DNA of 64,000 nt, from positions 496,001 to 560,000 of the forward strand of contig NW_012236522.1 in assembly GCF_000787575.1 (NCBI RefSeq), in the 5' to 3' direction. Position 1 is the first letter of the stretch; the number at the start of each line of letters is the position of its first letter. Positions 10,974 through 23,895 of this stretch are shown piece by piece. A program made the position numbers and the translations under genes. This stretch comes from Acytostelium subglobosum LB1. Lineage: Eukaryota > Evosea > Eumycetozoa > Acytosteliales > Acytosteliaceae. The notes beneath the pieces were generated by a model. It was not told the origin of the DNA. It made no database searches and saw only the letters and a list, made by a program, of their open reading frames with translations.

Positions 10974-11732
10974 TCTTTCTTTATCTCTTTAAGTAAAGTA
11001 TGGTCGTCGGATACGGGGAGGAATGGCGGAAGAAGGTTCGTTTTAATTATATTATATATATACTTGAAGTTGTTGGGGAGAAATAGATAGAGATAGAGAG
11101 AATATGTATAAATATATGTACAATTATATATTAACTATTTACAATTAAAAAGAGAGATGATGTATATATATTATAATTATGAAGATATATGAGTGTACAT
11201 GTGTTATTTAACTTTAGTTATTATTTCTACGTATACAAGTAATTCGAGAACATTGAATAATAGTGATTGTTGTTGGATGGTGTTCACAAAAGTGAGAATT
11301 GAGTTGAAGTAGGACAAACCATCCCATTTTTATTGAAAATTGGTGAGAAGAATCCATTCTCTTCCGAATCTACAACAAAGAGATACCAAACCTGGGTTTG
11401 GTGAACCATGGTCAACCTCTAAAGGGTCAATCAAGTACATCAAAGGAAATATCATCCTTATAATGAGATATAAGATATGAGTATATATTATATTTATATA
11501 TATATATTTATATATATATGATTTAGATGTCAGTCACCACGTGGTCGGTCAATCAATCAATCAGAGGATGGATAAATGCAACGTGTGTGTGTGTGGTCGT
11601 GGATTTGATCAACTTTAGATTGATTGATTGAATGAATGAATGATCATCAATGTGATGATGAGTTAGAAGATAATATAGTAGATATATTATTATTATTATT
11701 ATTATTATAGATATATAATATATACAAGTAGG
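10974..11732. other. Divergent promoter region between RING and PGAP1 genes
   Basis: About 760 bp, very AT-rich at both ends with TATATA runs (11040-11180, 11480-11520, 11685-11725). A G+C-richer core at about 11300-11470 contains the near-perfect hairpin ACCAAACC-TG-GGTTTGGT at 11385..11402. That core reads as protein-like in several frames on both strands, so I call no gene there. Confidence 0.45.
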
Positions 11733-14700
11733 ATGTTATTCAATGCTTGCTCAATGGGCAAATGGATATACTTGTTGGCATTCAATGTTATAACGATTGT
11801 TGTCTTTGCCATTGCGATAAAGAACATCTTTATTGATATCGATCCAAACACTTGTTCAATGACATATATGCAGCCGGTCTATTACTTGGTGCCAACCAAT
11901 CATACACGTTACAAGTTGTATCTGTATCGTGAGGCACCCAGTGTGTCGAGTGCCAGCAACGCTGCCGCCACTCAACAGACAATCTCAAGGCTGGGCAGGT
12001 CACTGCGTGGCATGCCAGTCCTGTTCATACCTGGCAACAGTGGCAGCTACAAACAGATCAGATCGATAGGCGCTGAAGCCTACTCAATCGTCAATCGTCA
12101 GCCAACTGACGCTGGCGACAGCCCAAGTGGCAATGGCGGAGGGGGCGGCAACAAGAAACGACGAAGGCAACATATATACTCGCCAAGTGAGTTTCACAAT
12201 GAGTTGGATATCTTCACGTTGGACTTTGAAGAGGAACTCTCTGCACTTGGTGGCGATGTAATGTACGACGAAACAGAGTATGTCAATGAATGTATCAAGA
12301 TCATCCTCGGCCTGTACCAACAGCCGCAACAACAGATGAATACAGATACAAGCAAGCCAACGGTATGACGTTCTTTCATGATTGATTGGTGACTGTTCAG
12401 ACGCTAACATCACTCACAATCATTCAATCAGTCGGTAATACTGATTGGACATAGTATGGGTGGAATAGTCGCCAGGATGAGTGTACTGCTACCCAATCAC
12501 ATATATGGAAGTGTCACAACGATCATTACATTGAACTCATCACATCGCAATGCTCCAATCTACTCTCATCAGTCCACATCACACTTCTACCATGAGCTCA
12601 ATCGTCACTGGAGCGAATCAATACAGCCGCGACACTTTGAGTTCAATGACAAGGGCGAGCTGACACACCTTCCTCCAAGTAAGTATGCGGCCCTTTCGAC
12701 ACCCTGATCACTCACCAACTTACCGACTCACTCAATCAATCAGTTTATGATAAAATTGTCGTTGTGTCTGTTGGAGGCGGTCACAGGGACACGCTCATTA
12801 GGTCAGAGCTGACATCGTTGGACGGTATTGTTAGTGCGGATCGTAGCTTCTCTGTAATCACTACATCAATGCCAGATGTATTCATGGAGACGGACCACCA
12901 GTGCATACTCTGGTGCAATGAGGTCGTGCTGTCACTGGTCGAAGCGCTACTCTTGCTGGCACATCCCAACTCAAAGCAGAACACCTATGACTCGACGGCA
13001 AGACTCGATCGACTCAAGGCTGTGATGCACAGCCATGCCCCAGAAGTACTGGGCATCGCTCAGTTGTCCGATAACTCAAAGTACATGGAGTCGTTGAAGA
13101 CAATGCCCAAGGAGGACATGCAGTCAATTGGCGAGATTGTTGAGCGCATACCATATGAACAGGCACCAATGCTGGCACTGCTTCATCGACCATCACTCAA
13201 CTATCAGACAGGGCCTACAACGCGATTCACATCGTCCTCGTCCCCGAACGAGGCGTTCTATATCAACTACCGCATTGCTGATTGGGCCATGCCAAGACAC
13301 AACAGTGCGGACCAGTCGACAACATCATTTGCTCTGACGACCAGTCTCTCGCTGGGCGAGTTCATTGTCATTCTCTATGACCCCAAGTTTGAAAGGGCTG
13401 TCGACATCTCGTATCGAGCATTCGCCATGCCCACGCCCATCTCGCAGGCCAAGTCGACCTCACAGGTCGAAGCACCGGCCGCACACCTCACACTGCCATG
13501 GACAGACATCAAGAACTATCACTCACTCTTCATCGCCTTCCCCAAGGCATCACGCCGTCAAAAGTTTGTGGCCTACGCACAGTTCTACAATGCCACAGAG
13601 TCATTGATCGACGTGCCATCCGTTGGCATGTTCAATGGTCGACGCTACACACTGCCCGCTGGTGGGCATCCAATGGTCGTCAACTTTAGCCTGCCTTTCT
13701 ACAACAACAAGTATCCGCTCAAGGTACGGCTGTCACAGATGACGGAGCATCAGCACCAGCCAACCACCCAACCGACGCTTGCAGCATCAGCACTCCATCC
13801 CGTATTCCTCCCCATTACCTATCATTACATCCCGAGGAGTATGGAGGAGGGCAAGTTCGTGGCCAACTGCACACAGGCCAACATCAAGTTCCATCAATCA
13901 TCACGCACGACCAAGGTCATACTCAATCACATTAATAATATCAATATTATTAGCAATCACTTTGAAGGTGACAAGCACATTGTAAATAGACATCAACAAC
14001 ATATCCAGCAGCAGCAACAGGTCCAAGTCCAAGTCCCTCAATCACAGGCAGCAACCCATAACGATGAACGTGGTAAACTTCAGGTTGTACTTATGGAGTC
14101 GGTCGACTTTGACAATGCAATCGTCGTGGAGGAGGAGGAACAGTTCGAGGAGGTTTACCTGGAGCATCCCCATTTCGTGGCGATACTAGACCCATCCATC
14201 GCCTATGAGGTCAGCTTCACCTATGACCTACGCGGCTCCATTGGTTCCACAGTGTTCTCATACTCTCTCTCATTGTTCCCGACAACCTACGCGCTATTCC
14301 TCTGGGTGTTTGCATCCCAGATGAACTCATGGAGGAAGAAAGGTAAGCAATCAATTGATTGATCGATTGAACGAGGCACTAACCAACGATCAATCACAGA
14401 TGAGTTCCCAAGTCTGCTATTGACACTGCGAGATGAATCAGTGTTGCTGGCTCCATTCTTTATTGTGATTCCAGCTGTCATGTACATAGTGTTCAAGATG
14501 TTTGGCTATACCAATCCATCAATACTGGACAAACGAGGACTGTTCCCCGACCCCTTCATCGATTCATTCATGCTGGAACAGGTACCACCCTTCTGGTCCA
14601 TCCCCTTCCTCTTTGTCTCATCAGTGTGCATTGTACGTATCTGGGCTGTGGCTGTGGAACTATACCTTGCTGACTGACCAATCCTCCTCTCCCTCTCCAC

Positions 14701-15364
14701 ACAGCTCACACTCTTAATCATCATTGTCAATCTCCTATTCTCCATTCGATCATATTTTAGCCGTGCATTGCCATCCAACAACAACACGCGACTATATATT
14801 GGCAACTTCCAATTGTCGTTCTCTCGCTGGCTACTGGTTGGCACGCTCTTGGTGGTAGCCCTCCACTCTGTGTTGGGCCTGCTCGCCTTTTTGTTGTTCC
14901 TGCTGGTCTCGCCCAGCTCCTCAGTGGTGATCAGTGCGGCGCAGACCACCGCTGGCGGCAACACACTTCTCATCAAGAAGAAGTCGGCGTCGTCGGCCAA
15001 GTCCAACAGCTGGCTACAACGCGACCTGTTCTGCTATCAAAAGAGCGTGTTCATGATGTACCTGTTCGCCGGCATGATCATGACACCCAACCTCATCGTG
15101 TGGATCAAGCATCTGTCATTCGAGTGGCAGATCTTTGACTCGTACGAGCTGTTCATCCTGGTGGCAATCGCTCACATCTGTCTGTCGCGCATCGAGCTCA
15201 ACATGAACAACCTGTTCCTGTTGCGCGCTGTCCTGATCGCGGCGTCCGTGCTCATACTCGTCTACGCCATCCTGCTACTGTACCGCGTGCTCCACTTCAC
15301 CCTGCTGCTCTCGATCTTCTTTATCATCTGCCACATGTGGTCACTCAAGGAGAAGGACAACTGA
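11733..15364 (+). CDS. pgap1: GPI inositol-deacylase (PGAP1/Bst1), 1122 aa
   Basis: ER membrane lipase that removes the acyl chain from inositol of GPI anchors so that GPI proteins can leave the ER. Exons 11733..12362, 12432..12678, 12744..14342, 14400..14632, 14705..15364; phases agree. An N-terminal membrane anchor (WIYLLAFNVITIVVFAIAI) is followed by the family hallmark FIPGNSGSYKQIRSIG. The nucleophile elbow VILIGHSMGGIVAR opens exon 2. A long luminal region follows, then several membrane helices from about residue 800 to the end (for example FFIVIPAVMYIVFKMFG and LFILVAIAHICL). It is longer than the human enzyme (922) because of low-complexity inserts, including a Gln-rich one near 13990-14040. 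Two GPI-type surface protein genes lie in this window, but linkage is probably chance. Confidence 0.9.
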
Positions 15365-16018
15365 TCGTCGTTGTCGTCGTGTCTACATCACCTGGTCAAG
15401 TGTTGCTTGCGTGCCGCTTCATGTTTGGTTGGATGGAACCTAAAGTGGGAAATGACATGTATACAGCATAGCATGTTCATGTCGACATTGTTCTCCAACA
15501 GGACCAAAGAAAGGAAGACAGTAGAAGCCCCAGCCTCAATCAAGCCCCGCCTCGGGTCTTTGGCACACTTGAATGAAACACACACAACATCAGATTTTTC
15601 CCTATTTATTTTGTTTAATTGTTTTGTTTCGTTTTGTGTTTGACTGGGAGCAGGACAGTGCCTCCAAGGACTCGAGGTCCAGTTGATCACAATCATTAGG
15701 TGTACAAACTAGTCAACCAACAACAACAGTGTGATTAATTAGTAATAGGAGTTCTCAACAACGAGACACAACGACGACGAAGAACAGATCACCACACACC
15801 CCATCACTAAAGTTGCCCAGGCTAACGACTGATCAATCTCACACATTGCACCCCACAATCTTACGTCACGATTTACATCGTCATCATCATTGGGAGCATC
15901 ACCATCATCAGCAGTAGCAGCAACAACTATAACATTGTAGTAGTAGCAGCAGCAAATAGAACTAGCCTACGTCCCATCCAAATACCTGAACAATATATAT
16001 CCAATCAAACAATTAAAC
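15365..16018. other. Intergenic between PGAP1 and the polyprenyl synthase
   Basis: No gene seen. CA/AC-rich and (AGC)n-like runs near 15890-15960 precede the probable start of the next gene. Confidence 0.45.
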
Positions 16019-17599
16019 ATGATATCCGGTCAACACATGTCAAGGATGGCGATTGCAATGCGATCGTCAAGTACCCTTAACAAGGCATTCCAGCCAACTT
16101 CACATATAATATTTGTAGGTATCCAAGTGGTTTGGAATAATTCCAGCCCAATCAAGGCCCCCACCCTAGTTTCTCACTAACACACCAATGTCACCTCATC
16201 AGTCCACACAACAACAACAGAAACAACAACATATCAGGAACATGTCAACATCCCAACAATCAAAGATCATGTCCACGATCAATCACTTTGTAGACAAGAT
16301 CAACAGAAAGTCGTATATTATCGAGGAGAACAGCGCAGACCTTCGCTCGTGGACCAATGTGGATCCAGTCGCACCAAAGATCGCCCTGCTCGACCCCCTC
16401 AACAGTCTGGCCAAGCGCGAGCTGTCCAGCAACATGTACAAGATCATCGAGAGCGATTTGCAGCAGATGACAAACAGCATTATAGACTCAGTGACCAACG
16501 GCATCAGTGGGAGCGGTCAGCGCGGCAGCGGACCTTTGCGCAAGACGCACCCGGTGCTGGCCAGCATCTCCTCCTATTATTTCAAGCTGAAGGGCAAACG
16601 CATTCGTCCCACCATTATCCTACTGCTTTCACGCGCTCTTGGCCACCTCTCTGCCACCACGCCCGGCGTGGAGGTGCAGCCTTCCGCCACACAGCTCAGT
16701 CTGGCAGAGATTTGCGAGATGATCCACACTGCGAGTTTGGTGCACGATGATGTCATTGATGATGCTGCCACACGTCGTGATGTTCCATCAATCAATCATA
16801 CACACTCCAACAAGTTGGCCATTCTCTGTGGAGATTTCTTGCTCGCAAGGTATGTGTACTTCCAGGCTCATATCATCCCATCCATCCTTGTTACTCACTC
16901 ACTCATTCACTCATTCCAGGTCATCAGTGATATTGGCAGGTTTGAAGAACCATGAAGTGACAGAGTTGATGGCCACAGTCATATCCGACTTGGTTGAGGG
17001 AGAGTTCATGCAGATCAAGTCTGCTGGAAACTCATTCGATGCCTACATGAAGAAGACTTATCTAAAGACTGCGTCACTCATTACAAACAGCTGTCGATCA
17101 ACAGCTGTCCTAGCTGGTGCTGATCGCGCCATGATAGACCTCGCCACAGACTTTGGAAAGCATTTAGGTTTGGCTTTCCAGGTATGTATTTTCCAGGTGT
17201 TTTGATGGCCTACTTGCAGAAGGATGACTGACCAATATCAATCCATCCATTCATCAACTTTAGATTGTCGATGATTTATTGGATTTCACATCGTCTTCGG
17301 AGGAGTTGGGCAAGCCGGCATCAGTCGACTTGTCTCTGGGTTTGGCAACAGCACCAGTATTGTTCGCCGCCCAGGAGTTCCCAGAGTTGGAGACGCTGAT
17401 CGAGAGGAAGTTTTCAGAGAGCGGCGATGTTGAGCGCGCACGCGATATGGTCTTCAAGAGCAAGGGAATTGAGCGCACTCGCAACCTGGCCATTGAGCAT
17501 TGCAACAAGGCCATTCAATGTCTAATGCAATTGCCACAGTCTGAGCCCCGTGACCTTTTGATTAACCTTACACACACCGTTGTCACCAGAAATAGATAA
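16019..17599 (+). CDS. coq1: Trans-polyprenyl diphosphate synthase (ubiquinone side chain, COQ1/PDSS1), about 446 aa
   Basis: Makes the long isoprenoid tail of ubiquinone in mitochondria. Exons 16019..16114, 16203..16849, 16920..17181, 17264..17599. Exon 1 encodes a basic, Ser-rich, acid-free leader (MISGQHMSRMAIAMRSSSTL) fitting a mitochondrial presequence. Without it the first ATG would be 16188, and the leader is a Gln-rich stretch. A second acceptor at 16169 also keeps the frame, so the exact junction is uncertain. Catalytic signs: GKRIRPTIILLLSRA, first Asp-rich motif LVHDDVIDDAATRRD, KLAILCGDFLLAR, and second Asp-rich motif IVDDLLDFTSS with GKPASVDLSLG. Length and order match COQ1/PDSS1, the catalytic subunit. 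Confidence 0.9.
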
Positions 17600-17973
17600 G
17601 ATATGATATGATATGATATATATAGACAACAACGCAACCCCTTTAAATGGTTGTAGTAGTTTACATTATAATTAATTAATTACAACAACCATCTCATCAA
17701 CTACTTACCATTTATTATTGAATATATGTATAAGTATGAATAAGTAATAATTGTTGTTGTTGTAGTGTTGTCCACCAAACAGAAGTAGTAGGGTTATTCT
17801 TGTAAATGATCTTGATCTCCTTATTTGGTAACATGTCATGTTGACACAAGGCTAACATTCATTAAGGTGGTTGTCCTAGAATAACAAACCAATTCATGAA
17901 TAACTATGTATGTATTAGATCCCATTTTAATATTACACTGCCCAAAGATAATGTTATATCTGACATGTTCACG

Positions 17974-18226
17974 TTATCTGTACTTTAAATGGTCAATCAC
18001 TGTCCTGTTCCGGGTCTTATATTTATCTATTCTTGGGACCCGGAACAGAATCCTTGAAATGGTGGGGATGCTTCCCATTTTGCAAAAGTATCTCTTGATC
18101 AGCTTTTCAATGATTCGCTGTGTGTTGTTTGTTGGTGTGAAAATGATCAAAAAAAGTGATCTATCCTCATCAAAACATGTTTACTTTGTTTACATGGGTC
18201 AAAGGACCAATCGATACGACATACAT
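17974..18226 (-). CDS. Candidate small basic protein, 61 aa, two exons
   Basis: Minus-strand model: exon 1 18226..18185, intron with GTAAAC donor and CACACAG acceptor, exon 2 18117..17974 ending in TAA; phase 0. The product is strongly basic (KLIKRYFCKMG, VPRIDKYKTRNR, DHLKYR), like small mitochondrial ribosomal or assembly proteins, but I do not recognise it. The exon contains a perfect 12-bp inverted repeat at 18004..18015 and 18037..18048. A 111-codon hydrophobic open frame covers the same DNA on the plus strand (17906..18241). Only one of these, or neither, is real. Confidence 0.28.
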
Positions 18227-19095
18227 ATTACATACATCTAAATTTATTTGTTCAAATATTTATTTATTTATAACTAGACCAGTCAGACATCTCTGATCAA
18301 AAACAGATCTCAATATCATTGGTGTTCAATCATTCGAAACCAGTAAACAAGTAAATACCTCTGTCCTGTCTCTTCATCATATCAATCATATTTGTACATT
18401 TATCAAATCGATCAATCAATCAATCAATCAAACTTCAACAAGACAACAACAACAAAGATAAAAAGGATCAGATAAAGAATGAGTGGACCGATCAATCCAA
18501 TGATTCATTCATACATTCATTCATTCTAAAAGACTCTGGATTGTCTTGTGGCACCTCACATAAGGACAGGGAATAAGAGCCAGGGTTCCAAACACAACAC
18601 CTTCTCATCCATCATCACGTCGTTGAGTGTCAGTCAGACACTGATTCACACAACATTTTTTCAAAAATTATAGATCCAAACCAACCAACACCACCTCCCT
18701 CCACCACCCTCGCGCTAACAAACATGTTTGTTTGGACCTCCAAACGGACATTCATTCATTCATTCATTCAACACCCACCATCTTTGTTTGTTTGCCCTCA
18801 ATCATCCACTCTCTCATTTACGTCCTAACTAGTTTGTTGGTTATTGGAAGTCCCCATCATATCAATCATAATCATTCAAACATATACATATATTCATATC
18901 CTTTGTTAAATAGTTAGTTATAACTCAAAGTAATACTTGGGTTATAATCATTCATTCATTCATTATTAGCAAAAAAGTCAATAAGTAATAAGTAATACTT
19001 ACAATTTAGTTGTCTTGACACGTTTGTGAAGACCCATCCAAGCAGGTCCTCATCAATTCATTCATTCAAAGATTGATTGCGTAGCGCCACCAAGA
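18227..19095. other. Promoter region upstream of the SH2 kinase
   Basis: About 870 bp of AT-rich DNA full of ATTC and AATC tetranucleotide runs (for example 18415-18430, 18755-18770, 18950-18965). No gene seen. Confidence 0.45.
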
Positions 19096-21384
19096 ATGAG
19101 GAGATTCTTTTCCAACTTGTTCAAGAGAAGGAATCAGCAGCAACAGCAGCAGCAACAGCAGCAGCAGCAACAACAGCAGCAGAGTCATAACGATAACAAG
19201 AGTGGTTCTGCTGCCGCCGCTCAACAACAGCAGCAGCAGGCTCAACAGAACCAACATGCACAACCACAGCAACAGCAACAACAGCAACAACAACAACATA
19301 CACAGAGGAAATCACAAAATGACTCACATCACACGTCTCCAAGCCATGCGTCAACACCTTCAACATCGCCTCCAGCAATCGTAATCACAAACAATCAACC
19401 AGAGAAGGCAACATTCACACCTGGCGTCACACCAAACAAGGGAACGCCCAATGTTCAGACGCCACCCGAGAGTCCAAGACACAAGAAGGAGAATGGTTAC
19501 AACGACACGAGTCGTGTGCACAGAAAGAGCAATGGAGAGTACACTCCACTCGACTATCACGACTCATCTCCCAAGTTTGATCATCATACACTACCAAAGA
19601 GAAAGGTAAGTCAATGTCATTCATACTCAATCACTCATTCAATCATTCATTCACTCACTCCATTCATTCATTCATTCATTCAGGCATCTGGACCACCAGA
19701 GATCTTGCCAGAGGAGATTGAGTACGACTTGAAGAACGATTTTCTTGGACAAGGTTCGTTTGGATCGGTGTATCAAGGACGTTGTCGTGGACAAGAGGTC
19801 GCTGTAAAGGTACCAAGGAAGCAGAAGCTGAATCTACACGAGTTGACAAGTTTCAGACACGAAGTTAAGATCATGAGGTATGTTCTCACGGACGGAGACG
19901 ATGGTCAGCAGTGGACTGGTCGTGGTCATGCACTGACTAACACTCATTCATTCAATCACACTTAACGCTTCACAGCAAGATATTCCATCCCAATGTAGTA
20001 TTATTTTTAGGTGCCTGTACACAGGCCGGCAAGATGCAGATTGTTACCGAACTCTGCCAGACAGACTTGGAGCGACTGCTGCACAACGACAGAGTGAAGC
20101 AAGAGTTTAGCTTGTTCAGGAGGATGCAGATGGCCAAGGACGCTGCGCTAGGAATGAACTGGTTGCACGGAATCACGCGTATCGTCCACAACGATCTCAA
20201 GACAGCGAACCTCTTGATCGACAGCAACCTTCGTGTCAAGGTCACAGATTTTGGTTTCAGTCAGATCAAGGAGGGCGAGGAGTTCCAAGACAAGGCTGCC
20301 AAGGGAACACGTATGTTTGATTGATTGACAGCAGGCCTAACATCAGTGTGTGACTAACTCATTCAATCAATCAATTATAGCACTTTGGATGGCACCAGAG
20401 GTTATGATGGGCAACCCTTATAATGAGAAGGCAGACGTCTACAGTTTTGGCATCATTCTTTGGGAGATCCTCACTAAGGAGGCACCATACTCACATCACA
20501 AGGACTACGATATATTCTACAACGCAGTCTGCAATGAGCAGGAGCGACCACCAATCCCGGCCGACACACTGCCCAGCTTGAAGCATCTGATTCAGAGCTG
20601 CTGGGATCACCAGCCACCCAGCCGTCCGGGCTTCTCCGAGATCCTGTTCCGTCTGAACGAGATCTTGGTCGATTGCGCCATCGAGTTTGACGACGGCCGT
20701 CGGTACTGGAAGGAGCACTTCTTGGTACCCAAGCAGGAGCTACAGGAGGAGGTGGAGTGGATCGACTTTGAGAAGTCCTTAAAGTCGGTGCAGCAGACGC
20801 CTGGCCTGGACTACTCGTCGCTCAAGGAGCTGCTGGTGCAGCAGTCACATGCCACCGTGCAAAAGACCAAGCATGTTGTAACAATGGACCGATTCGACAA
20901 GGTGATGAAATGGTTTGGTTCATTCTTTGAGCCACAGCTTGGTGTCGAAATAATCAATAATGTAAGTCTCAGTTGGATGATTGGCGGCAGCATGTTCTCG
21001 CGAGCTAACAACATCCTTGTCCTCTCCAACAAATAGATAAACAAACTGGCAGGAAGGATGTGGTTCCATGGAGATATCTCACGTGAACAGGCAACGGCTA
21101 GACTGTTGAAGGAGTCGGATGGTACATTCTTGATCCGTCTGAGCTCTACAGAGCCAAAGTCATGTCCATTCACACTGTCGATGAAGAACGATCAACACCG
21201 CAGGATTCAGCTGATAGAGGATGGTAGCAACAGCGTGGTCGGATTCAAGATTCAGGGCAAGACCGCTGTCTACAGCAGCATCCTCGAGCTCGTCGAGAAG
21301 TGCTCCGACTATCCACTGACAAAGCCATGTCCAAAGCACGGACAGGAGGTATTCAACCCATACGACGCATTCAGCGAGGAATAA
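19096..21384 (+). CDS. shkB: SH2-domain protein kinase, shk family, 655 aa
   Basis: Exons 19096..19605, 19684..19877, 19976..20310, 20381..20961, 21037..21384, phases consistent. Basic N-terminus (RRFFSNLFKRR), long poly-Gln (about residues 14-62) and a Ser/Thr/Pro linker. A kinase domain covers about 200-470: GQGSFGSV, VAVKVPRKQK, HNDLKTANLL (the HRD arginine is Asn), TDFGFSQ and WMAPEVM. The C-terminal SH2 domain begins WFHGDISREQATARLL and has the phosphotyrosine-binding FLIRLSS. The kinase-SH2 order is the Dictyostelium SHK arrangement; these are Tyr/Ser-Thr kinases of cytoplasm and membrane, and SHK1 affects chemotaxis. Length and the RRFF-polyQ start suggest shkB, but the paralogue choice is from memory. 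Confidence 0.88.
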
Positions 21385-21785
21385 CGCGGCCGCTCACAAC
21401 ACACACAACACGCGCGCTCCAGGCCTGACCAACTGGAGGCATCATCAGCTCCTTTTTCCCATCTCAAACTTCCTTCTTTCCTTCTTTCCTTCCTTCCTTC
21501 CACCTCCATCCATCCAACATTCCACACACTCTCCTACCTCCAATCGAGTGATGAGCCCAGCTCCACAGACAGGAACAAGGCGGCGAACATGCACAACACA
21601 ACATCTTTACACACAACCAATAACCACTTCAATAAGGACTGATCGAAGACTGTCTTTTGAATGCTGCCGCTTCTGCGTTGGCCACAATAAATCAAATGCA
21701 GACTTATCACAATATTGCGAGGGAAGAAGGGACAGACTGTTAACATCATCGCTTGTCGTGTTATTCGAAATAGAGACATTAACAA

Positions 21786-23895
21786 CTAGAAATCGATGGT
21801 CTGGTGGCTGTAGTTCCTGTACCATTTGTTGGTCTCGTAGATGAACTCTTGGACGTTCCTCTTGATGGATCCTCTGTCGTGTGGATTGTTGGCGCAGTTC
21901 CTTGAAGGCATGAGAATGGCATCCTTGAGTGAGATTGGCGTGCTCTCAGAGTCCTTTGAGCTCATTGGTGCCGCTGGCAAATCATTCTTCTTGTTAGCGC
22001 CGTATGAATCGCCTTTGCTACTGCTGTTACTGCTGCTACTGCTGGCACCTCCACTTGCATTGTTGTTTGAACTCGAACACTTGGTATTGTTGCCACATTT
22101 CTGATGTGATGAAGATGACGCTGATGAGGTTGGTGCAGGTAGTGGACGCATTTGTTCAAACATTGTGATATTGTACATAACACCAGTGACTTGAATATAG
22201 AGCAGTCTTCCAATCCATGCAGCAATCAATGATTCGTAGATAAAGTATATCAGCAGCAACTTGTTGTTTGTAAAGTGGAACATAAACCAACTGAAGAATG
22301 CTGATATTGGCGGTGACTCTGGTGTGTTGTTAAGGTCTACATAGTTGTTGTTATCGTTAGTATGATGGAAGAGAGGTATTATGACCGACAGACAATACAT
22401 ACATAATATGTTGAAGAAGAAACTCATAGAGTATGAGGTCATGAAGAGACAGAGAAGAATGATGAATGATCCATTGTTGCCAGCGCCAACACAATTGTTG
22501 ATCCAGCCGCAGTGATGGTCGAATCTTGCCACACATCGCCTACAGGTTCGGCAATGTCTGGCTCTAATTGGCTTGTTGATGAGACATGATGAGCAAACAT
22601 CTGGTACCTTTAGCTCATGCTCGATCGCCTCTTGGAAATCCTTTGAATCTTGTGATGCAGTGAATGATGAGATTGTTCCTGGATCCGAGAAGGCAAGCTT
22701 GAACACATAGTAATAGTAAAGAGTTAGAATGACCATTGTGAATGTATGTGTAAAGGCCATGTCTGGTTGGGCTATTGGATTGGTGGTGATTGGTTAGAAA
22801 TGGATGATCAATCGAATGGAGATTGGGTACTTACAGGGTAGGATGTATTTGATGTAGTAGAAGACCCAGGTAGTGAACGAACACAACATCCAGGTCGGTA
22901 GGATAGGATTGGGTGTGTAGGGTAGGTTCAGAGGACCAATGAGTAGTTTACATATGCCAATGAGGATGGAGAAGAGGAAGATTGCAGGTATGACCGAGAA
23001 GTAGTAAAGAACAAAGCCAAACAAGTTGTACAGTCCAGCAGATATAATGATCCAACATATGTTATATGTAAGCTGTTGAATGTGTGTATGTGTGCGAGTC
23101 AGTATGCTTGTGTCATGTCATTCATGTCATTGTACTACTACTACATACAGGTCTTGCTTTACGGAATGGATGATAGTCGTATATCGATAGTGATTGAGCC
23201 AGGAATAAGTGGTTCTGTTGTCTACACAGGTCGATTGGTGTATCGCCATTCTTATCTTTGAGATGAAGACTGCAACCAAAGTCGCATAGTGCCTTGATTG
23301 GTTCGGTGTTGCCTCGGTAGCAAGCCCAGTGAAGGGGCGTACGACCGTATGTGTCGATCGTGTCATACTCGGCACCCTTGTTGACAAGGAATAGGACCAG
23401 CTGAATGTGACCCTGATAGGCGGCCCAATGCAGAGCAGTCTGTCCGATCAGATCCTGTGAGTTGACGGGGACGCCCCGCTCCAGCAGGTAGCGAACGATC
23501 TTGAGCTCGTTGTATTGAGTAGCGTGTATCAACGAGTTGTATCCGCGTGCATCCTGCATGGTGAGATCGCCTCCGCTGTTGTACATGTACTTGACAATGT
23601 ATGGGTTGCCGCCAATGCAGGCCCAATGCAAGGGGGTCTGGCCCTCGTCGTGATTGGGCAGGTTGGGATTGGACCCGATCGACAGCAAGTACTTGACAAT
23701 GTCGTAGTGGCCCTTATAGCAAGCCCAGTGCAATGGTGAGTTGCCCGACTCATCACCATTGTTTATCACTGATGACAAGTCAGCTGATGGGTTCTGTAGT
23801 CGCACCTTCTCTACATAGGCTACACACTCTCTAAGTTGTCCATACTTGGCTGCCTCTACCAATGAGAATGATGGTAAGTCTATATTATTTACCAT
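21786..23895 (-). CDS. Ankyrin-repeat DHHC palmitoyltransferase, 656 aa
   Basis: Exons 23895..23149, 23072..22835, 22771..21786; the phases (0, then 1) join ankyrin repeats to the membrane part in one gene, the architecture of ZDHHC17/ZDHHC13 and yeast Akr1. About six ankyrin repeats (NSPLHWACYKGHYDIVKYLL, QTPLHWACIGG, QTALHWAAYQG, RTPLHWACYRG) fill residues 20-240. Membrane helices follow (FVLYYFSVIPAIFLFSILIG and others). The catalytic domain is CSSCLINKPIRARHCRTC with ARFDHHCGWINNCVGAGN. The DHHC cysteine forms the acyl intermediate that S-palmitoylates target proteins at Golgi or endosomal membranes. The C-terminal tail is Ser/Asn-rich. It converges with the SH2 kinase gene. Confidence 0.9.

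Noticed and set aside
18004-18048. snoRNA or class I RNA call on the 12-bp inverted repeat
   Set aside because: I found no class I 11-nt motif, DUSE-type upstream element or box C/D or H/ACA signs.
21786-23895. Two separate genes, ankyrin protein and DHHC protein
   Set aside because: GTATGT/AG and GTAAGT/AG introns join them in phase, and the fused order is the known ZDHHC17/Akr1 architecture.
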